Positions 14,735 to 26,919 of a stretch of DNA of 64,000 nt are shown piece after piece (position 1 is the stretch's first letter; each line of letters begins with the position of its first letter). The stretch covers positions 154,001 to 218,000 of the forward strand of contig JAXCGZ010009462.1 in NCBI GenBank assembly GCA_037179515.1, written 5' to 3'. Position numbers and translations under genes: made by a program. Source of the DNA: Halocaridina rubra. Its lineage: Eukaryota > Arthropoda > Malacostraca > Decapoda > Atyidae. The notes under the pieces are model-generated. The model searched no databases. It worked only from the letters and a program-made list of their open reading frames with translations, and was not told the DNA's origin.

Positions 14735-16050
14735 ATTAGAGAGGCTATGTGGAATGTTTTGAGATTATATGGAATAAATGGTAAATTGTTGCATGCAGTG
14801 AAGAGTTTGTATGAGGGTAGTAGAGCTTGTGTTGTGTTAGGGTAGGGAATGAAGTGAGAGTGGTTTCCAGTGAGTGTGGGATTGAGACAGGGATGTGTGA
14901 TGTCACCATGGCTGTTCAATTTGTATATTGATGGAGTTGTAAGAGAGGTGAATGAGCGAGTGCATGGTCGAGGTTTGAGAATGGTAGATGGGGATGATAA
15001 CGAGTGGGAGCTGAATCAGTTGCTGTTTGCAGATGATACTGTGGTGGTGGCAGATTCAGAGGAAAAGCTGTGTCAGTTAGTGTCAGAATTTGGAATGGTG
15101 TGTGAGAGAAGGAAGCTGCGAGTGAATGTGGGAAAGAGTAGGGTTATGAGGTGTACAAGAAATGAGGATGGCGCTGGATTGAATGTTATGTTGAATGGAG
15201 AGACACTTGAGGAGGTTAATCAGTATAAGTATTTAGGCTCGGTTATAGCTGCAAATGGTGGAGTGGAAGCAGATGTGTGTCACAGAGTGAATGAAGGATG
15301 TAAAGTGTTGGGTGCATTGAAAGGAGTGATGAAGAATAGAGGGTTGGAAATGAATGTTAAGAAAGTTTTGTATGAGAAAGTGGTTGTGCCAACTGTGATG
15401 TATGGATCAGAGTTATGGGGTATGAAAGTAAGTGAGAGACGGAAACTAAATGTGTTTGAGATGAAATGCCTGAGGAGTATGATTGGTGTATCTCGATTGG
15501 ATAGGGTTAGGAATGAAGTGGTGAGAGCAAGAACGGGTGTGAGGAGAGAAATTGCAGCCAGAGTAGATATGAATGTTCTGAGATGGTTTGGCCATGTGGA
15601 AAGGATGGATGATGAAAGGCTGCTGAAAAAGGTGATGAATGCGAGAGTTGATGGGAGAAATGCTAGAGGGAGGCCTAGGTTTGGATGGATGGATGGAGTA
15701 AGGAGAGCCCTGAATGATAGGAGGATGGATGTGAGGGAAGCAAGCGAGCGTGCTAGGAATAGGAATGAGTGGCGAGCGATTGTGACGCAGCTCTGATGGG
15801 CATCTGCTGTTACCACGGGGCTGCATCTTACAGAGATAGCCCTGTGGTAGGGGCAGTAGGAGGAGCTGGCAGTTGTGAAGCGACACAGGTTGTGGAAGAG
15901 CCGGGAGGATGGGCTGTGGCACTCCAGCAGTGCCATCTGAACGGTCGCTAGCTCCCTCGTCATTGCCCATAGAGCAAAGTAATCCCCCTATTTGTTTTCC
16001 TTTCTTGACGTCGGCTACCCCCCAATTAAAGGGGGAAACAGCCAAGGTAT
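14735..16050 (+). pseudogene. RTE-like LINE relic: C-terminal reverse transcriptase and 3' UTR
   Basis: A plus-strand open frame at 14,870-15,796 (308 codons) holds the second half of a LINE reverse transcriptase. GLRQGCVMSPWLFNLYIDGVV is at residues 5-24, the catalytic FADD at 53-56, and YKYLGSVIAANG near 120. The C-terminus has RWFGHVERMDDERL and GRPRFGWMDGVRRAL, typical of RTE-like elements. The same product can be read upstream to about 14,740 with one stop (WNVLRLYGINGKLLHAV). The copy is therefore strongly 5'-truncated, with no endonuclease. After the stop a GC-richer 3' UTR of about 250 bp runs to near 16,050. The frame is largely intact, suggesting a fairly recent insertion. It is not a host gene, and function of the fragment alone is unlikely. 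Confidence 0.8.
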
Positions 16051-16302
16051 ATGTATGTATTACAATTATTATCGCTGTTGTTATTATTATTATTATCATT
16101 ACTATTATTATAATTAATATGATTTTATTATTATTGATAATAATTACAAAGAAGACATTAGCCTAAGTGCATTTCATATCTCCCTCCTTCTCTCTGAATT
16201 TGCATGTAATGTCATGCGCCATTAGAGCTATCTATTGACAAAAAAAAATGAAACAGCAGGGGAAATTTTTCATCGTTGCCTCAAAATGTTGACAACAATT
16301 GA

Positions 16303-16497
16303 GTATGGATTCGGTTTTACGTAAAGAACTCCCTTTTCTACTAAGGGCTAGGACGGCTGCCTTCTTATGAAGGACTTGTTTTGGCAGATGTAATCATTAC
16401 CCTGAGTGTATGCCCTTACTAACCTCAGTCCGTGACAAGGCGCGAACCGTCGACCTGCCGCCTCAGAGTCACAGACGCTACCATTTTGCCATGGAGT
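16303..16497 (-). mobile_element. tRNA-derived SINE (family 1), minus orientation
   Basis: Reverse-complement reading gives a tRNA-like head with CTCTGAGGC in the anticodon region and a degenerate B box. The family body follows (tagtaagggcatacactcag, atctgccaaaacaagtcc, gggctaggacgg as read on plus), ending 'gagttctttacgtaaaaccg'. It interrupts a repeat that is intact at 14.5 kb. The 5' tip seems shortened by a few bases, and only a trinucleotide duplication (gag) is visible. Confidence 0.75.
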
Positions 16498-16540
16498 GAA
16501 ACGACGAAAAGCAAGGCGACGAATAACAGTAACCACGTGT

Positions 16541-17472
16541 ATATACAATTTAAAAGTTACAAAATGACGAGAAATAAGCAATAACACATTCCAGTTATAA
16601 AAATATTGTGGAAGCGCCCTGACTATATAGTGTGTATTACAAATGCATTCCAAGCCAAACACTTCATTAAGGACCCTCCAGCAGTTGCTTTACAAGAATT
16701 TTTTTTTTTTTTTCTTATGAATATTTTATATGTTGTAAGGAATTGGACAAGACAATTACCAGTCAAGTTTGATAAAGGAACAAAAAAATAGTAAAAATAA
16801 GCATTGTAGCTATTGTCTGTCCAACTACATTTATATTTCAATGTGGTACAAACTATAGATATGAGAGACTATTGTCTGTCCCACTGCATTTATATTTCAC
16901 TGAGGTACTAACTTGATACACAGCTGAATAAAAAACCCATTTTGTTTTCTCTCTCTCCATTAAAAAGAAACAAAATTGCAAACAAGCATAAAATTTTATT
17001 CATGACATTTCTCAACTAAATTATATCAATGACTGCATTCTCTTTTACCAGAGGTGAATTAAACTCAAACAACAACAACATACTGATAGACTTTGTCAGT
17101 TCGCAAACCAATTTTCTCATTATGTACAAACTTTTGCTAATCTGATTTTCTACGTTGGCAAACCTAGTGGTGTCTCTAATGCTGTTAAGGGAGAGCATTC
17201 CAGTGCACTGGGCACCTGGAATGCTTCTGAGAGGCTCCCAGAAGAAAATGTACTTCCCTTAGTGGCATCACGATTACCTAGGTGATAAAAGGAAACAGTG
17301 AAGATGTGATGGCTGATGCAACTGTCGAGCTATTTCCTGACAGAAATGAAGTCCCTATTTTGGTAAATGCCATTCCTGAGGTGGAAAACGCAGTTCCTGA
17401 AGTGGTAAATAACTCTTGCAGTGTCAATTTTATTTCCTGAAGTAACACAAACGACTTTGATAGGAGGTTGTA
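16541..17472. other. Non-coding, nothing recognised
   Basis: AT-rich, with no supported gene. At 16,805-16,910 a stretch of about 45 bp ('ttgtctgtcc..catttatatttca') is present twice in direct repeat about 60 bp apart. Confidence 0.35.
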
Positions 17473-19698
17473 CAGTGGTACCTCTAGTTACGAACTTAAT
17501 CCGTTCCTAGACACCGTTTGTGAGTCGAAATGTTAGTAACTCAAAACAATTTTTCCCACTGAAATGCATCTTAAACAAATTAATTCATTCCCCAGACCCA
17601 TAAATATAAGTTTTCATATTTTATTTAAGGGTATGAATATTTTAAAAACATAAATACACCTGTAATAGGAAAATTACATTAAGAATAAAAATAAATTCTA
17701 CAGTACTAAAATAAAACATGGTACAGTACTGTATTTACCTTTGTGGTTGATTGATGCGGACACACGTGGATGGTGTGGTGGTGGAGGAGGAGGAGGGCTA
17801 CTCTTTCAAAGGAGAGTCCCCTTCCATAAAAACGTCGGGCAACTGTTCAGGTACATGCTGTATTTCTGGTACGTTCTCTCTACATGTATGTTCTATCTTG
17901 GAAGGTGGTTCTCTGGCGGGTATTGGCACAAGAAAACAAAGCAGAGGAATTTGTCTTTATCTTTGCTGATAAATTTTTCTAAAACGAGACATCACATTAT
18001 CATTTAAAATGTTCACAGCTCTGTTGCTCACAGTTTTGTCCGGGTGATGAGGCTCAACGAAAGCCTGTACATCACACCACTTACAAAAAATTTCTTGAAA
18101 CTTTTCACTTGAAACCTTTGCCCTCTCATTCCCCTCCTCTGCTGATTGCTCCTCTTGGAAAGTCTTCATCTGTTCATGTTGCAAGTCGATCAATTATTCA
18201 GTGGTGAGTTCTTGTTTGTGGTCCTCCACATCCTTCTCTTTACCTCCAAGCCCAAACTTTTGCCCGTGGCCACAGTCTCATTCGCTATGTTAATAGCAGT
18301 CTCCTATTTGAAACCCACGAAGTCTAGGTGGTCTTTCCAGAATTCACGCAGGGTCATATCCGTGTCATTGGCGACCTGAAAACACCTGGCAAAAAGACTC
18401 TTCGTATACAGCTATTTAAAATTTTAAATGACTTGTTCCATGGGCTGGAGGAGAGGAGTGGTGCTTGGAGGCATAAATTTTACTTTTATGAAGTCGTATT
18501 TGATAGCAAGGTCTCCTTCCAAACCTGGAGGATGGGCAGGAGCATTGTCCATTATCAGAGGACACTCTAGGTGCAAACCTTTTTCCCCAAGATATTTCTT
18601 GACAGCTGTTGCAAAAACTTCAGTCAACCATTCAATGAACAGGATACATGTTACCCAAGCCTTGGTATCGACCTCCACATTCCCGGAGGTCTAGCCTTCA
18701 ACACAGCATTGCGCTTAAAAATGCACAAATTTTCAGATTGGTAGATTAAAAGAGGCTTAATCTTGCCATCCCCACTTGCATTAGCACACAATAAACGTGT
18801 AAGCCTGTCCTTCATTAGTTTGTGGCCAGGCAGTGCCTTCTCCTCTTGGGTTATTTAGGTTCCTCTAGGCATTTTCTTCCGAAACAGGCCTGTTTAATCA
18901 CAGTTCACTTGCTGCGAGACATAACCTTCACTTTCGATAAATTTAGTGAATTCTAGCACAAAGGCATCCGCTGCCTTTTGGTCCAAACTAGCTACTTCTC
19001 CCGCCTAACAACACTGTGAATTCCAGTTTGTCGACTAAATTTTTAAAACCAGCCTCTACTTGCTTTAAATTCGTCAATTTTAACATCACTAGCACTCGGA
19101 GTGTTCACTACTAAATCATGGTGTGTATGTAGAGCCTTTGCGCATATTATATCCTCACTAACACTACCTCCAGTGAGCTCTTATCCTACCTAACAATAAT
19201 TTTTCTACCTCTTCTATGATCCGAGACCTATGCTTCATTAAAATAGTCACTCCTTTAGCCACGTCAGCCGCCTTTAAGACCTCTTTAATCTTTAAAATAG
19301 TACAGACGGTCGATTTCGTCAAGCTATAATGCATGGAGAGATAAAAAACGCGAACACCGTTCTCATGCTTAACTATTATTTCTTTTTTCTTTTCTAGTGT
19401 AATATGTCTAGGGATTTTAACGCCACTATCACTAACACAATTCATTTTCTTAGGAGCCAGAATGAGGGCTTGCTTTAAGGAAAATGCAAAAACAATGGAA
19501 ATCTAAAACGAGAGAACAAATAGCGAACTTCACAGTGCAGGCACCAATGCAAAACTAAGAGCAAACACACGGTCCCCCAGGCGGATGTGCGTGTGTATGC
19601 ACGTTCGTACCTCGAGGCTTGTTCGTGAGTCTATGCAATATTTGTTCGTAGGTTGATTTGTTCATGGGTAGGGGCGTTCGTAGGTGGAGGTTCCACTG
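17473..19698 (-). mobile_element. Tigger/pogo DNA transposon with both terminal inverted repeats
   Basis: Left end CAGTGGTACCTCTAGTTACG and right end (reverse complement) CAGTGGAACCTCCACCTACG form a clear inverted repeat. Each is flanked by TA (17,471-17,472 and 19,699-19,700), the expected Tc1/mariner-superfamily duplication. The 2,226-bp element carries a decayed minus-strand transposase. An N-terminal CENP-B/pogo helix-turn-helix lies at 19,445-19,170 (PRHITLEKKKEIIVKHENGV, then STVCTIL). The DDE region lies at 18,680-18,430, with IMDNAPAHPPG and PPSTTPLLQPMEQ. A C-terminal piece follows at 18,190-17,960. Stops and frame shifts separate these pieces, so this copy cannot move itself. It sits in the presumed intron between the two FLYWCH exons. 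Confidence 0.88.
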
Positions 19699-19700
19699 TA

Positions 19701-20539
19701 ATGTACAAACTGCTCCCACAATCCTGTGACAGCAAAAATGAGGGCGTGTTTCCTCCAGATAGAATGCTCTCAGAGGGCCAAGACGATTTTTTGGCCAGTC
19801 AAATAAAACAAACCTCGGTCATCCTCTATGTTGTGTTCATAATTATATAATTTAGAACTCCAATTGTAGAAAACTACTTACAGAAACATAATTCATAATT
19901 AAATAATGTAGAACTTCAACTGTGCAAACTTACTAAAAGAAATTTAATTTAGAATCTAACTCTGAAAACTACCTAAGGAAAAATAGTTCATATTATATCA
20001 TTAGGACTCCAAATGTGCAAGATTACCTACAGGAAAATATTTCATACTATATAACTGAGGACTCTAATAGTGCAAGATTACCTACAGAAACATAATGCAT
20101 AATTATTGAACTATAGACTTCAACTCAAAATCATTTCAAAATTTTTCATCTTTTATGGCTAGAAAAGCTAAGTAGTGTTGAACCAGAAATAATTTATTTT
20201 AAGTTCACAATCACTAATATAATATGCACTTATTAAGACAGTTGCGCTGATTAAGCGTAAGAAACTTTCTTTGGAATGCCTTTCATTATAACTAAAAATG
20301 TCCATATTACATATATTTTGCTAATGTGATTACTTTATGTTAATGCCCATTCGATTTTTTGGTAATATTGCGTTGACATTGCAAAGTTGACAAAACAGTC
20401 AACTCTTTGTTTTAATTGTTGGGATTAATGTACCCTTAAATTTATTATATTAATTTTACTTAATTCTTGAAAAGTATGCGTTATGGTGCATTATTATCCC
20501 TTCACATCTGACGAGTCATTACACTCTCCATCTATGTTT
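19701..20539. other. Non-coding with short internal repeats
   Basis: Between 19,840 and 20,110 a degenerate unit of roughly 65 bp ('ataatttagaactccaattgt..aaactacttacagaaa') repeats about four times in tandem. No gene. Confidence 0.4.
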
Positions 20540-20640
20540 CTCTTTACTTTAAGTATTCTTTGTGCCCAGGCCCGATGAGGGCTGTTTAATTTTATTATTT
20601 TTTTGGCCTGTCCTGGTGTCACAATCATAAAAAAAAATAT
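20540..20640 (+). mobile_element. 5'-truncated LINE 3' end
   Basis: The string 'gtgcccaggcccgatgagg', then ggcctgtcctggtgtcac and an A-rich end, matches on the opposite strand the 3' end of the jockey-like relic at 3,280-3,340. A heavily 5'-truncated copy of the same family. Confidence 0.55.
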
Positions 20641-21169
20641 TAATGAATAGTCTCTAGCTCCTTGCATGATTATGAATCTAAAATATTATAGTAAGTGTAA
20701 CTAAGGATATCTTGATGTGCTATATCTGTTTTACTGGAAAAATCCATTAGAACAGATGTATATCTGTATAATTTATTAGCAGTTTGATGAACTTTCTCCA
20801 ATATATTTGAGACTAGCTGAATTAATAATTAGTTCCATTAAATTTTGCATGCAATATGATTATATCATAAATTGTATGGAAATCTATGGGGTTATAATAC
20901 TGAAAACCAAAATTAAGATGAAGTACTGAAATATTTTTGATAAAATTCTAAGGTAAATGGTTGCTGAGAAATATTAATACTGTGCAAAACAAATGTACTA
21001 ACAGCAACTTATTTTTGTAAAATTTTCATAATAATAACAATAACAATAGTACATATCATAGAGAAGAGAGATGAAAAGCACTTAGCCAAGCATCTTTTGA
21101 GGTTAATAAAAATAATAAATATAATAATAAAAATAATATCAATAATGATAATAATTAATTTTACGTGTA

Positions 21170-21320
21170 ATGTGTCGCTATTATTTCTGGTTTGAGGGTG
21201 GACACAGAAAAATTGATACAGGGAAATAGAGGCTGGATCCCCTTCCTATTGCCACGCCATGGGTTTGAATACAGGTCCATCACAACCCAAGCCGAGCTCT
21301 TCAGTGGTTACGCTACAGTA
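21170..21320 (-). mobile_element. Probable tRNA-related SINE (family 3)
   Basis: The reverse complement reads ggcactactgtagcgtaacc, then gagctcggcttgggt and TATTCAAACCC (a near-consensus B box), followed by a body ending 'ccctcaaaccagaaataat'. A related body occurs at the extreme right of the window (63,925-64,000). It is flanked by ATT microsatellites. Confidence 0.5.
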
Positions 21321-22990
21321 GTGCCAAATAATAATAATAATAATAATAAAAATAGTAATAAGAATAGTAATAATAATGAACAATACAAAATTAAAATTAT
21401 TTTTCAATCATTAATAATGTTTAAAGGAAAATATTACAAAAATCTATTAAACCCAAGTATGAAATGAAGACATTTTCATTAATAAAAATAGCAAGAAAAA
21501 ACTTGGAACTCAGGAATGAATACCAGGGGTAACCAATACAGAGTGTAACATATTATATATTTCGTATAGCAATATTTCTCAAAGAAAATGTCTATAAATA
21601 GATTATAATGATAAGAAATCAATCGATGCACTTTCAAGGTTACAAAAGACAACAATATGACATACAGATGATATACTGTTTATGTTTACTACTCTGCAAT
21701 CCCTACCTACCATTCTTAATAATGATGAAATGATCAGACTTTCAATGGATTCTTCGGAACCAAACCCCGTCAGAAGTTGGAGATATGTATATAATAAAAT
21801 CCTCCTAAAATGATTCCTAGTTCCTTCCAACTTTAGGATTGTAAAAAATGTGTAACTTTGGAGAGAGAAAGCACTGCTTCAAGCACTGGGTACTTTCTAA
21901 TCACGATACACTACATTTTCCAAAAAGTATTATTTTCAGGTCAAGCCTTGGGAATATTAAACTTTTTTACATTTTAAATGTTCTGGTACAGAAAGAACAG
22001 CCACTAAGTATATGAAACTAAGAATGGACTTTATTTGAGATCATGAGCAGCAGCGTGAGTGAAAAAATTTCTACAAGTCAGTCAGGAAAAATGGGAGGCA
22101 AGTAGGGGATCGAGGCAACCAGAGGCCATGTAAAACATGAAATGCATAATTTTCTGAAATCCCCATAAATTCCAAGTAAATGACTCACGTGCCTGTGGAG
22201 CTTATAAAGTGATAACCCTTGTGATTATATGGCTACAACTCTTTGTACAGACTATTTTTAAGAGTAACCTGAATTCAGAGTCAGCAGAAATACTACTAGA
22301 GACAGAATACATAGAGACAAACAAAAATACTATTTTCATTTATGAAATAAAAAAGTATCACCATATAAAGATACTCAAGAAGATAACTTCATCAAATATG
22401 TTGTCAAATAAATAAGTGAAAGTAAAAAAATTAATCATGCTTCATTAACACCATTGTGGGTTCTACTGGACAAGTGGATGCACAATATTTCTTAATTTAC
22501 TGTATTCTACACATATACGAGAATATGAAAATGTATATTCTTACCAATGTGAAAAGAAGAGCATAAAACATTTGTCATTTCCTGTACATATAAAACTAAT
22601 TATTTTTGAATTATGTTTACCACAAGTGGTCAATTGTCGATTTTTCTACATGTTAAGCCCTTCCTTAAAGAAAGCAGTTTCCTTATACCAACACAATAGA
22701 CAATTTCTTTCTTTTTTCACAATCTGCTATGCATTATATTTATATATACAACACTTTCATAGAAAGGTAATTTCCACATACTTCCAAAAACTCAAAGCTC
22801 TATTGATAAGCATCCAAATACAGTAAGTATTTGCTAATATAATTTTTAACACTGCATTTTAATTTTAACACTTTTTTTACACACTCCACACCTAAAATTG
22901 AGTTTTCCTACAATACATCTTTTGTTTTAACAATAAAGGATATTTTTCTACTGCACAATTACTGTTTTCACAATGATATCAGATGTTCTC
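21321..22990. other. Non-coding; 3' flank of exon B
   Basis: A short (TAA)n lies at 21,327-21,350. A minus-strand ATTAAA at 22,858-22,863, about 130 nt after the exon B stop, is a possible polyadenylation signal. No other gene or repeat recognised. Confidence 0.35.
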
Positions 22991-23257
22991 CTATAACAAA
23001 TCTGTTTTTACAACGATACCAGAAGTTGTTTTCCTTTGAAGAGGAGGTAAATGTGAATGCTTATTTGCTTTTATGACCTCCTTGCCCTGCAAAATAATAC
23101 GTCCTGGGCACGTTCTATCCTGGCATCTCCAGTATTCTCTCAGTCCTGTAGTCCTATTTTTAGTGTATACGAAACCTTCCAAATATATCTTGTTGAAAAA
23201 ACTTCTACCTCGAAATTGACGTGGGAGTTCAGCTCCAAAGTGTTGCTGAGTACCAAT
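22991..23257 (-). CDS. Alternative terminal exon B of mod(mdg4)-like gene: FLYWCH zinc finger (88 aa)
   Basis: A minus-strand exon of 267 bp (88 codons plus TAG) opens in phase 0 after the acceptor GTTGGTGATAACAG and starts IGTQQHFGAEL with no methionine, so it can only be an internal-entry last exon. It encodes a FLYWCH finger: F20-F21, L26, G28-F29-V30-Y31, REYWRC with C45, C50 (C-x4-C), and H67-x-H69. The spacing C-x4-C-x16-H-x-H is identical to exon A. A shared core (YWRC, CPGR, EV-KA-KH-H) shows paralogy. Spliced to the 5' exons it would give a 456-residue BTB protein with a different DNA-binding end from exon A. The absence of an ATG and the fine acceptor are good evidence that it belongs to a spliced gene. 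The minus-strand BTB exons 14.5 kb upstream are the only candidate partner here. Confidence 0.87.
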   Translation of the reverse strand: MGTQQHFGAELPRQFRGRSFFNKIYLEGFVYTKNRTTGLREYWRCQDRTCPGRIILQGKEVIKANKHSHLPPLQRKTTSGIVVKTDLL

Positions 23258-25628
23258 CTGTTATCACCAACATAATCATATTAAAATGAAGACCTTCAAA
23301 ATATCGATATAATTTAATATTCCCACATGTGCTGACTTTCATCTAAACCCAGTCAATAACTTTCTTACCAATACAAAAAAAGATAAATGTAAATTACGAA
23401 TATTTTTTTTTCAGTGATATGACACATAATTACAGAAACGTAATAGTGTCATGACTGTAAAATCTAATGATCAACCTTGTAGTGCTAGAAATGCATACAC
23501 AACATTATGAGGTTGCTTCATTGAGATGTTAAGTGTCAGGATGCTTCAGGATATATTGAAAAATTTTAAAATCTAAAGAATAATGTAATTCCTGATTGCC
23601 AACAATATCAGTCTAGTACTTAGAATTTGTTACTGTCAAAAGGAAATTTAAGGAAAATAATTTGTATGCTTGCTATATACTGCAATACATAAATAAATTT
23701 TCCTCTCCCAGGAAAACTGAATGTCTTACTACACATATTTTGCATGTCACTAAAATTACTCATATCCTAGATACTTATTCTGATAAAGTACAATGACAAT
23801 GGAGCTCTAAAGAAATATATACATTTCCACATATCAAGAAATTAAAAAATGTGAAACTATCACATATGATGAATAAATTTCGATTTAACCGTCAAACAGA
23901 TAAGAAGGAAAAAAAATAATTATTTACAAGTTTTACATCATGACAGTAAATATTGGGAGTCGACATAACGAAACTTCCTATATGATGCTGTCTTGGTAAA
24001 TACTATGGTAAGGGATTATATCATGTACATTCTATTCATCACTTTTTTCATTAGGGAAAAACTTAAAGCAATACATGAATACCGCATTGTCACATAGTAC
24101 AGAATAGCATATGGTGGTAAATATTTTAATTGAATTAATATTCATATCTTAGAACATGTATAGCTCTTATGTATGCTTTGGGCAGTGGATTCATTTAACC
24201 ATCTGCCAAAGTGTTAAGTCAGTTTCTGCACTGCTTTACCATGTCCCATCTCTGAATAAGACATTATACAGAGTAGTACATATCCTTTAGCTTGGCGGGT
24301 ATGAAAATGAGTGATAGTACAGAATAATTTATTACACTAAAACTGCTGAAACAATAGAGAATCATCATGCGTGCCCTCAATATATAGTGTGGAAGTCTTG
24401 CACGCCTTGATCATCCAACACATCTTACAGATATCTCTGTAGTCTGTCTTTTGAAACTGATCAATGTCATGTTCAAGAATCAATGTAGCCTCCACTCTGT
24501 TTTAGAGTTGCTCCAATGTATTCAGCAATGATGAGGTCCAGTCAACTTCCTGGCCAATCAATTGAACTGAGTAATCAATTCCAGAGGACATTATCAGATA
24601 TATGCATCTCAATGGTGTGAAAGCATTAAGCACGGTTACAGAGAAGCCACACTTTGTCAGGATTCAATACGTGTGCAGAGTCCTTCAGGAGCACAATTAC
24701 ACATTTTTCTCCATAACCTTTTTGAGAATAAGCTCCTCTCTAATTCTGGCCCTCATCCTTATTACTCAAAAGAGGTGCTTCACACTGAGGAACAGAAATA
24801 AATCTGATGCAACTTAAAGGCCAACACTATTCTTAATATCATTCAGTGTCAGATCTCTTCCACACTCAATGCCAAGATCCTGTCACTCTGAAAATTAGGA
24901 TGACAAATGGTCCAGACGAAGATGTTGTCACTTGGACAGGAATGAAGGAAGTCTTCCTCTTCATATTGGGACACAAAGTCACAAAACCAAAGATAATTCT
25001 CAGCAGCTACAACAGCCTATGTGGGCATTGGAATTGCATGAAAAGCCTTCATCCCTATTTGCAACTGTACCAACAAAACAACTGCCAATTTACTGATCTC
25101 TTGCGCAACATTTGCAGTGCTACATTATAGCCTTCCACACGAATCTGCAAAGATGTTTTTCCTTTCCTGTGAGAGTGTTTGCTGAAATGGGGCCAAAGGT
25201 TATGTAGACATTCTCACACCCCTTCTTCCAATTGTCAGTAATCCAATGTTTACTTTGGCAGAGTCTGCTGGTGAACCACTTCCAGATAATGAAAGGTAGC
25301 TCCAGTATTATCTCTCACTGTAGGCATTTGCCCAGATTTGGTTAACAATACAAATAGCTTCACTGTTTCCAACTTGAAAGCCATAGGTGGTAGCCATTCA
25401 GCAAACTATATCTGGAAAACGGTGAAGAACAGTTAAAGAATCAGAAATATGTAAAATGCACTGTGTTCTCCCTAACCCTCTAGCAATACTTTATGTAGCT
25501 CCCTGTATATCTAAATGGTCCTCAGACCAGCAGTCTTCATACCACTGGCAATTTGCATTTATGTAAATGTCTCCTACATATGTAGTATGGGATTTTATTA
25601 ATTTCCCCCTGTATTACCTGATCACAGT
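23258..25628. other. Intronic, nothing recognised
   Basis: No gene could be supported. The part from 24,400 to 25,450 is less AT-rich and has protein-like scraps on both strands broken by stops, so it may be an old decayed element. No motif was recognised. Confidence 0.35.
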
Positions 25629-25935
25629 ACAGACACTCTCCAACTTACGTTTGAGTTAGGTTCTAGAAGCCTGTTCATAAATAGAATTGTATGTAAGTTG
25701 TGTTTAGATAATAAAAAAAAGTACAGTACAGTACATATATGTGCAGTACAGTACAGTACTTAGGCTAAAGACACTTAACTAATATAAAAAATATAATGAG
25801 TTTCAATTCAGAAATAATAATATAATAATAACTACAGTACAGCAATACATGTATTAAAATATGGGTAGATATTTGTTCGTATCTGTGACTGTTTGTAACT
25901 AGGATGTTTGTAAGTAGGGGAGTTTCTGTGTAGAA
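25629..25935. mobile_element. MITE-like element with imperfect terminal inverted repeats
   Basis: The left end ACAGACACTCTCCAACTTAC and the right end (reverse complement ACAGAAACTCCCCTACTTAC) are similar. The ends resemble Tigger-type termini (runs like 'ttcgta..tgtaagt'). The interior has repeated GTACAGTAC strings. About 150 bp of the left half reappears inverted at 27,080-27,253. Confidence 0.5.
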
Positions 25936-26344
25936 AACTTATAGAATTTCTAGCATCTTGTCCGATGATTCCTGGAAACCCTATGAACGTAGACAAGTAG
26001 TATATTTTCTCCACTTTTAAAAGTGATGAGCCGAAATATGTTTTACTGGAAACTATAATTATACGGATGTCCTATTATCTCCACTGTTCAGTTCACAATA
26101 AAAAGTCAAACTCAAAACACTAATATTAAAGATGGATGGAATATAAAACCTTTCCAAACCCCTAAATCGAATTTTAACATTCAAAAACTCATTAATATTA
26201 AATGAAGCAACTACATAACACATAATCCATTCCTCTATAATGTAAAACACTAAAAAAATGTCAAGCACTTAATGAAATAATGAAGACTTAACTATAGGTC
26301 ATACTACATTTGAAATTTATAAATAGAGCTGGTTCAGTTTGCTT

Positions 26345-26591
26345 ACTAATTTTCATATACCTGTATGGATTGATGGATTCGGTTTTACGTCACGAACTCC
26401 CTTTTCTAGTAAGGGCTAGGACGGTTACCTTCTTATGAAGGACTTGTTTTGGCAGATGTAATCGTTACCCTGAGTGTATGCCCTTACTAACCTCAGTCCG
26501 CGAAGGGGTGCGAACCCTCGACCTGCCGCCTCAGAGTCGCAGACGCTACCATTTTGCCACGGAGACTACACTAATTTTCATATACCTGTAT
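26345..26591 (-). mobile_element. tRNA-derived SINE (family 1) with 22-bp target-site duplication
   Basis: The SINE (26,367-26,569, minus orientation) is bracketed by a perfect 22-bp direct repeat at 26,345-26,366 and 26,570-26,591, beginning actaattttcat. A duplication of this length is the hallmark of LINE-machinery insertion. The head reads gtagtctccgtggcaaaatgg with gagggttcgc as B box. The tail ends gacgtaaaaccgaatccatc. Confidence 0.92.
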
Positions 26592-26806
26592 CAACTTTTA
26601 TCAGTATTACAGCTAACACTTTTGCACAGATGCCAATTAGCATAATCTGAGAAACTAAACATAGTGTAAAGCCTACTTAACTCTCATTATCGAATTATAT
26701 ATCACTACGAATTAAGTTATACCTATTTTTCCATCTCTGTTTGGATGCACACATTATCATGTATGTTATATGCTGTCACACACCAATTCTTGCATTTCCC
26801 CCCCCC

Positions 26807-26840
26807 TCTCTCTCTCTCTCTCTCACTATATATCTCTATA

Positions 26841-26913
<73 letters not shown>
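26807..26913. repeat. (CT)n then (TA)n microsatellite
   Basis: A short CT run, a mixed TATC segment and then about 70 bp of TA. Confidence 0.9.

Positions 26914-26919
<6 letters not shown>

Larger units (their letters stand above)
14566..16540. mobile_element. MITE-like repeat copy 2, split by a LINE and a SINE
   Basis: The flanks at 14,580-14,730 and 16,140-16,540 repeat copy 1 motifs ('gacgttagcctgagtgc', then atgaaacagcagg and 'gttgacaacaattgag', ending near cgaataacagt). A LINE relic occupies about 14,735-16,050. A SINE interrupts 'caattgag|tgaaacgac', which is continuous in copy 1 at 14,515-14,530. The order of insertion is therefore readable: repeat first, LINE and SINE later. Confidence 0.45.

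Noticed and set aside
15280..16099. Long minus-strand frames of 217-227 codons
   Set aside because: They are antisense shadows of the LINE reverse transcriptase, whose plus-strand product has clear RT motifs.
24846..25130. Plus-strand 94-codon frame as a gene
   Set aside because: No start context, splice sites or recognisable motif. The opposite strand also shows broken coding-like text, so it is more likely an old repeat.
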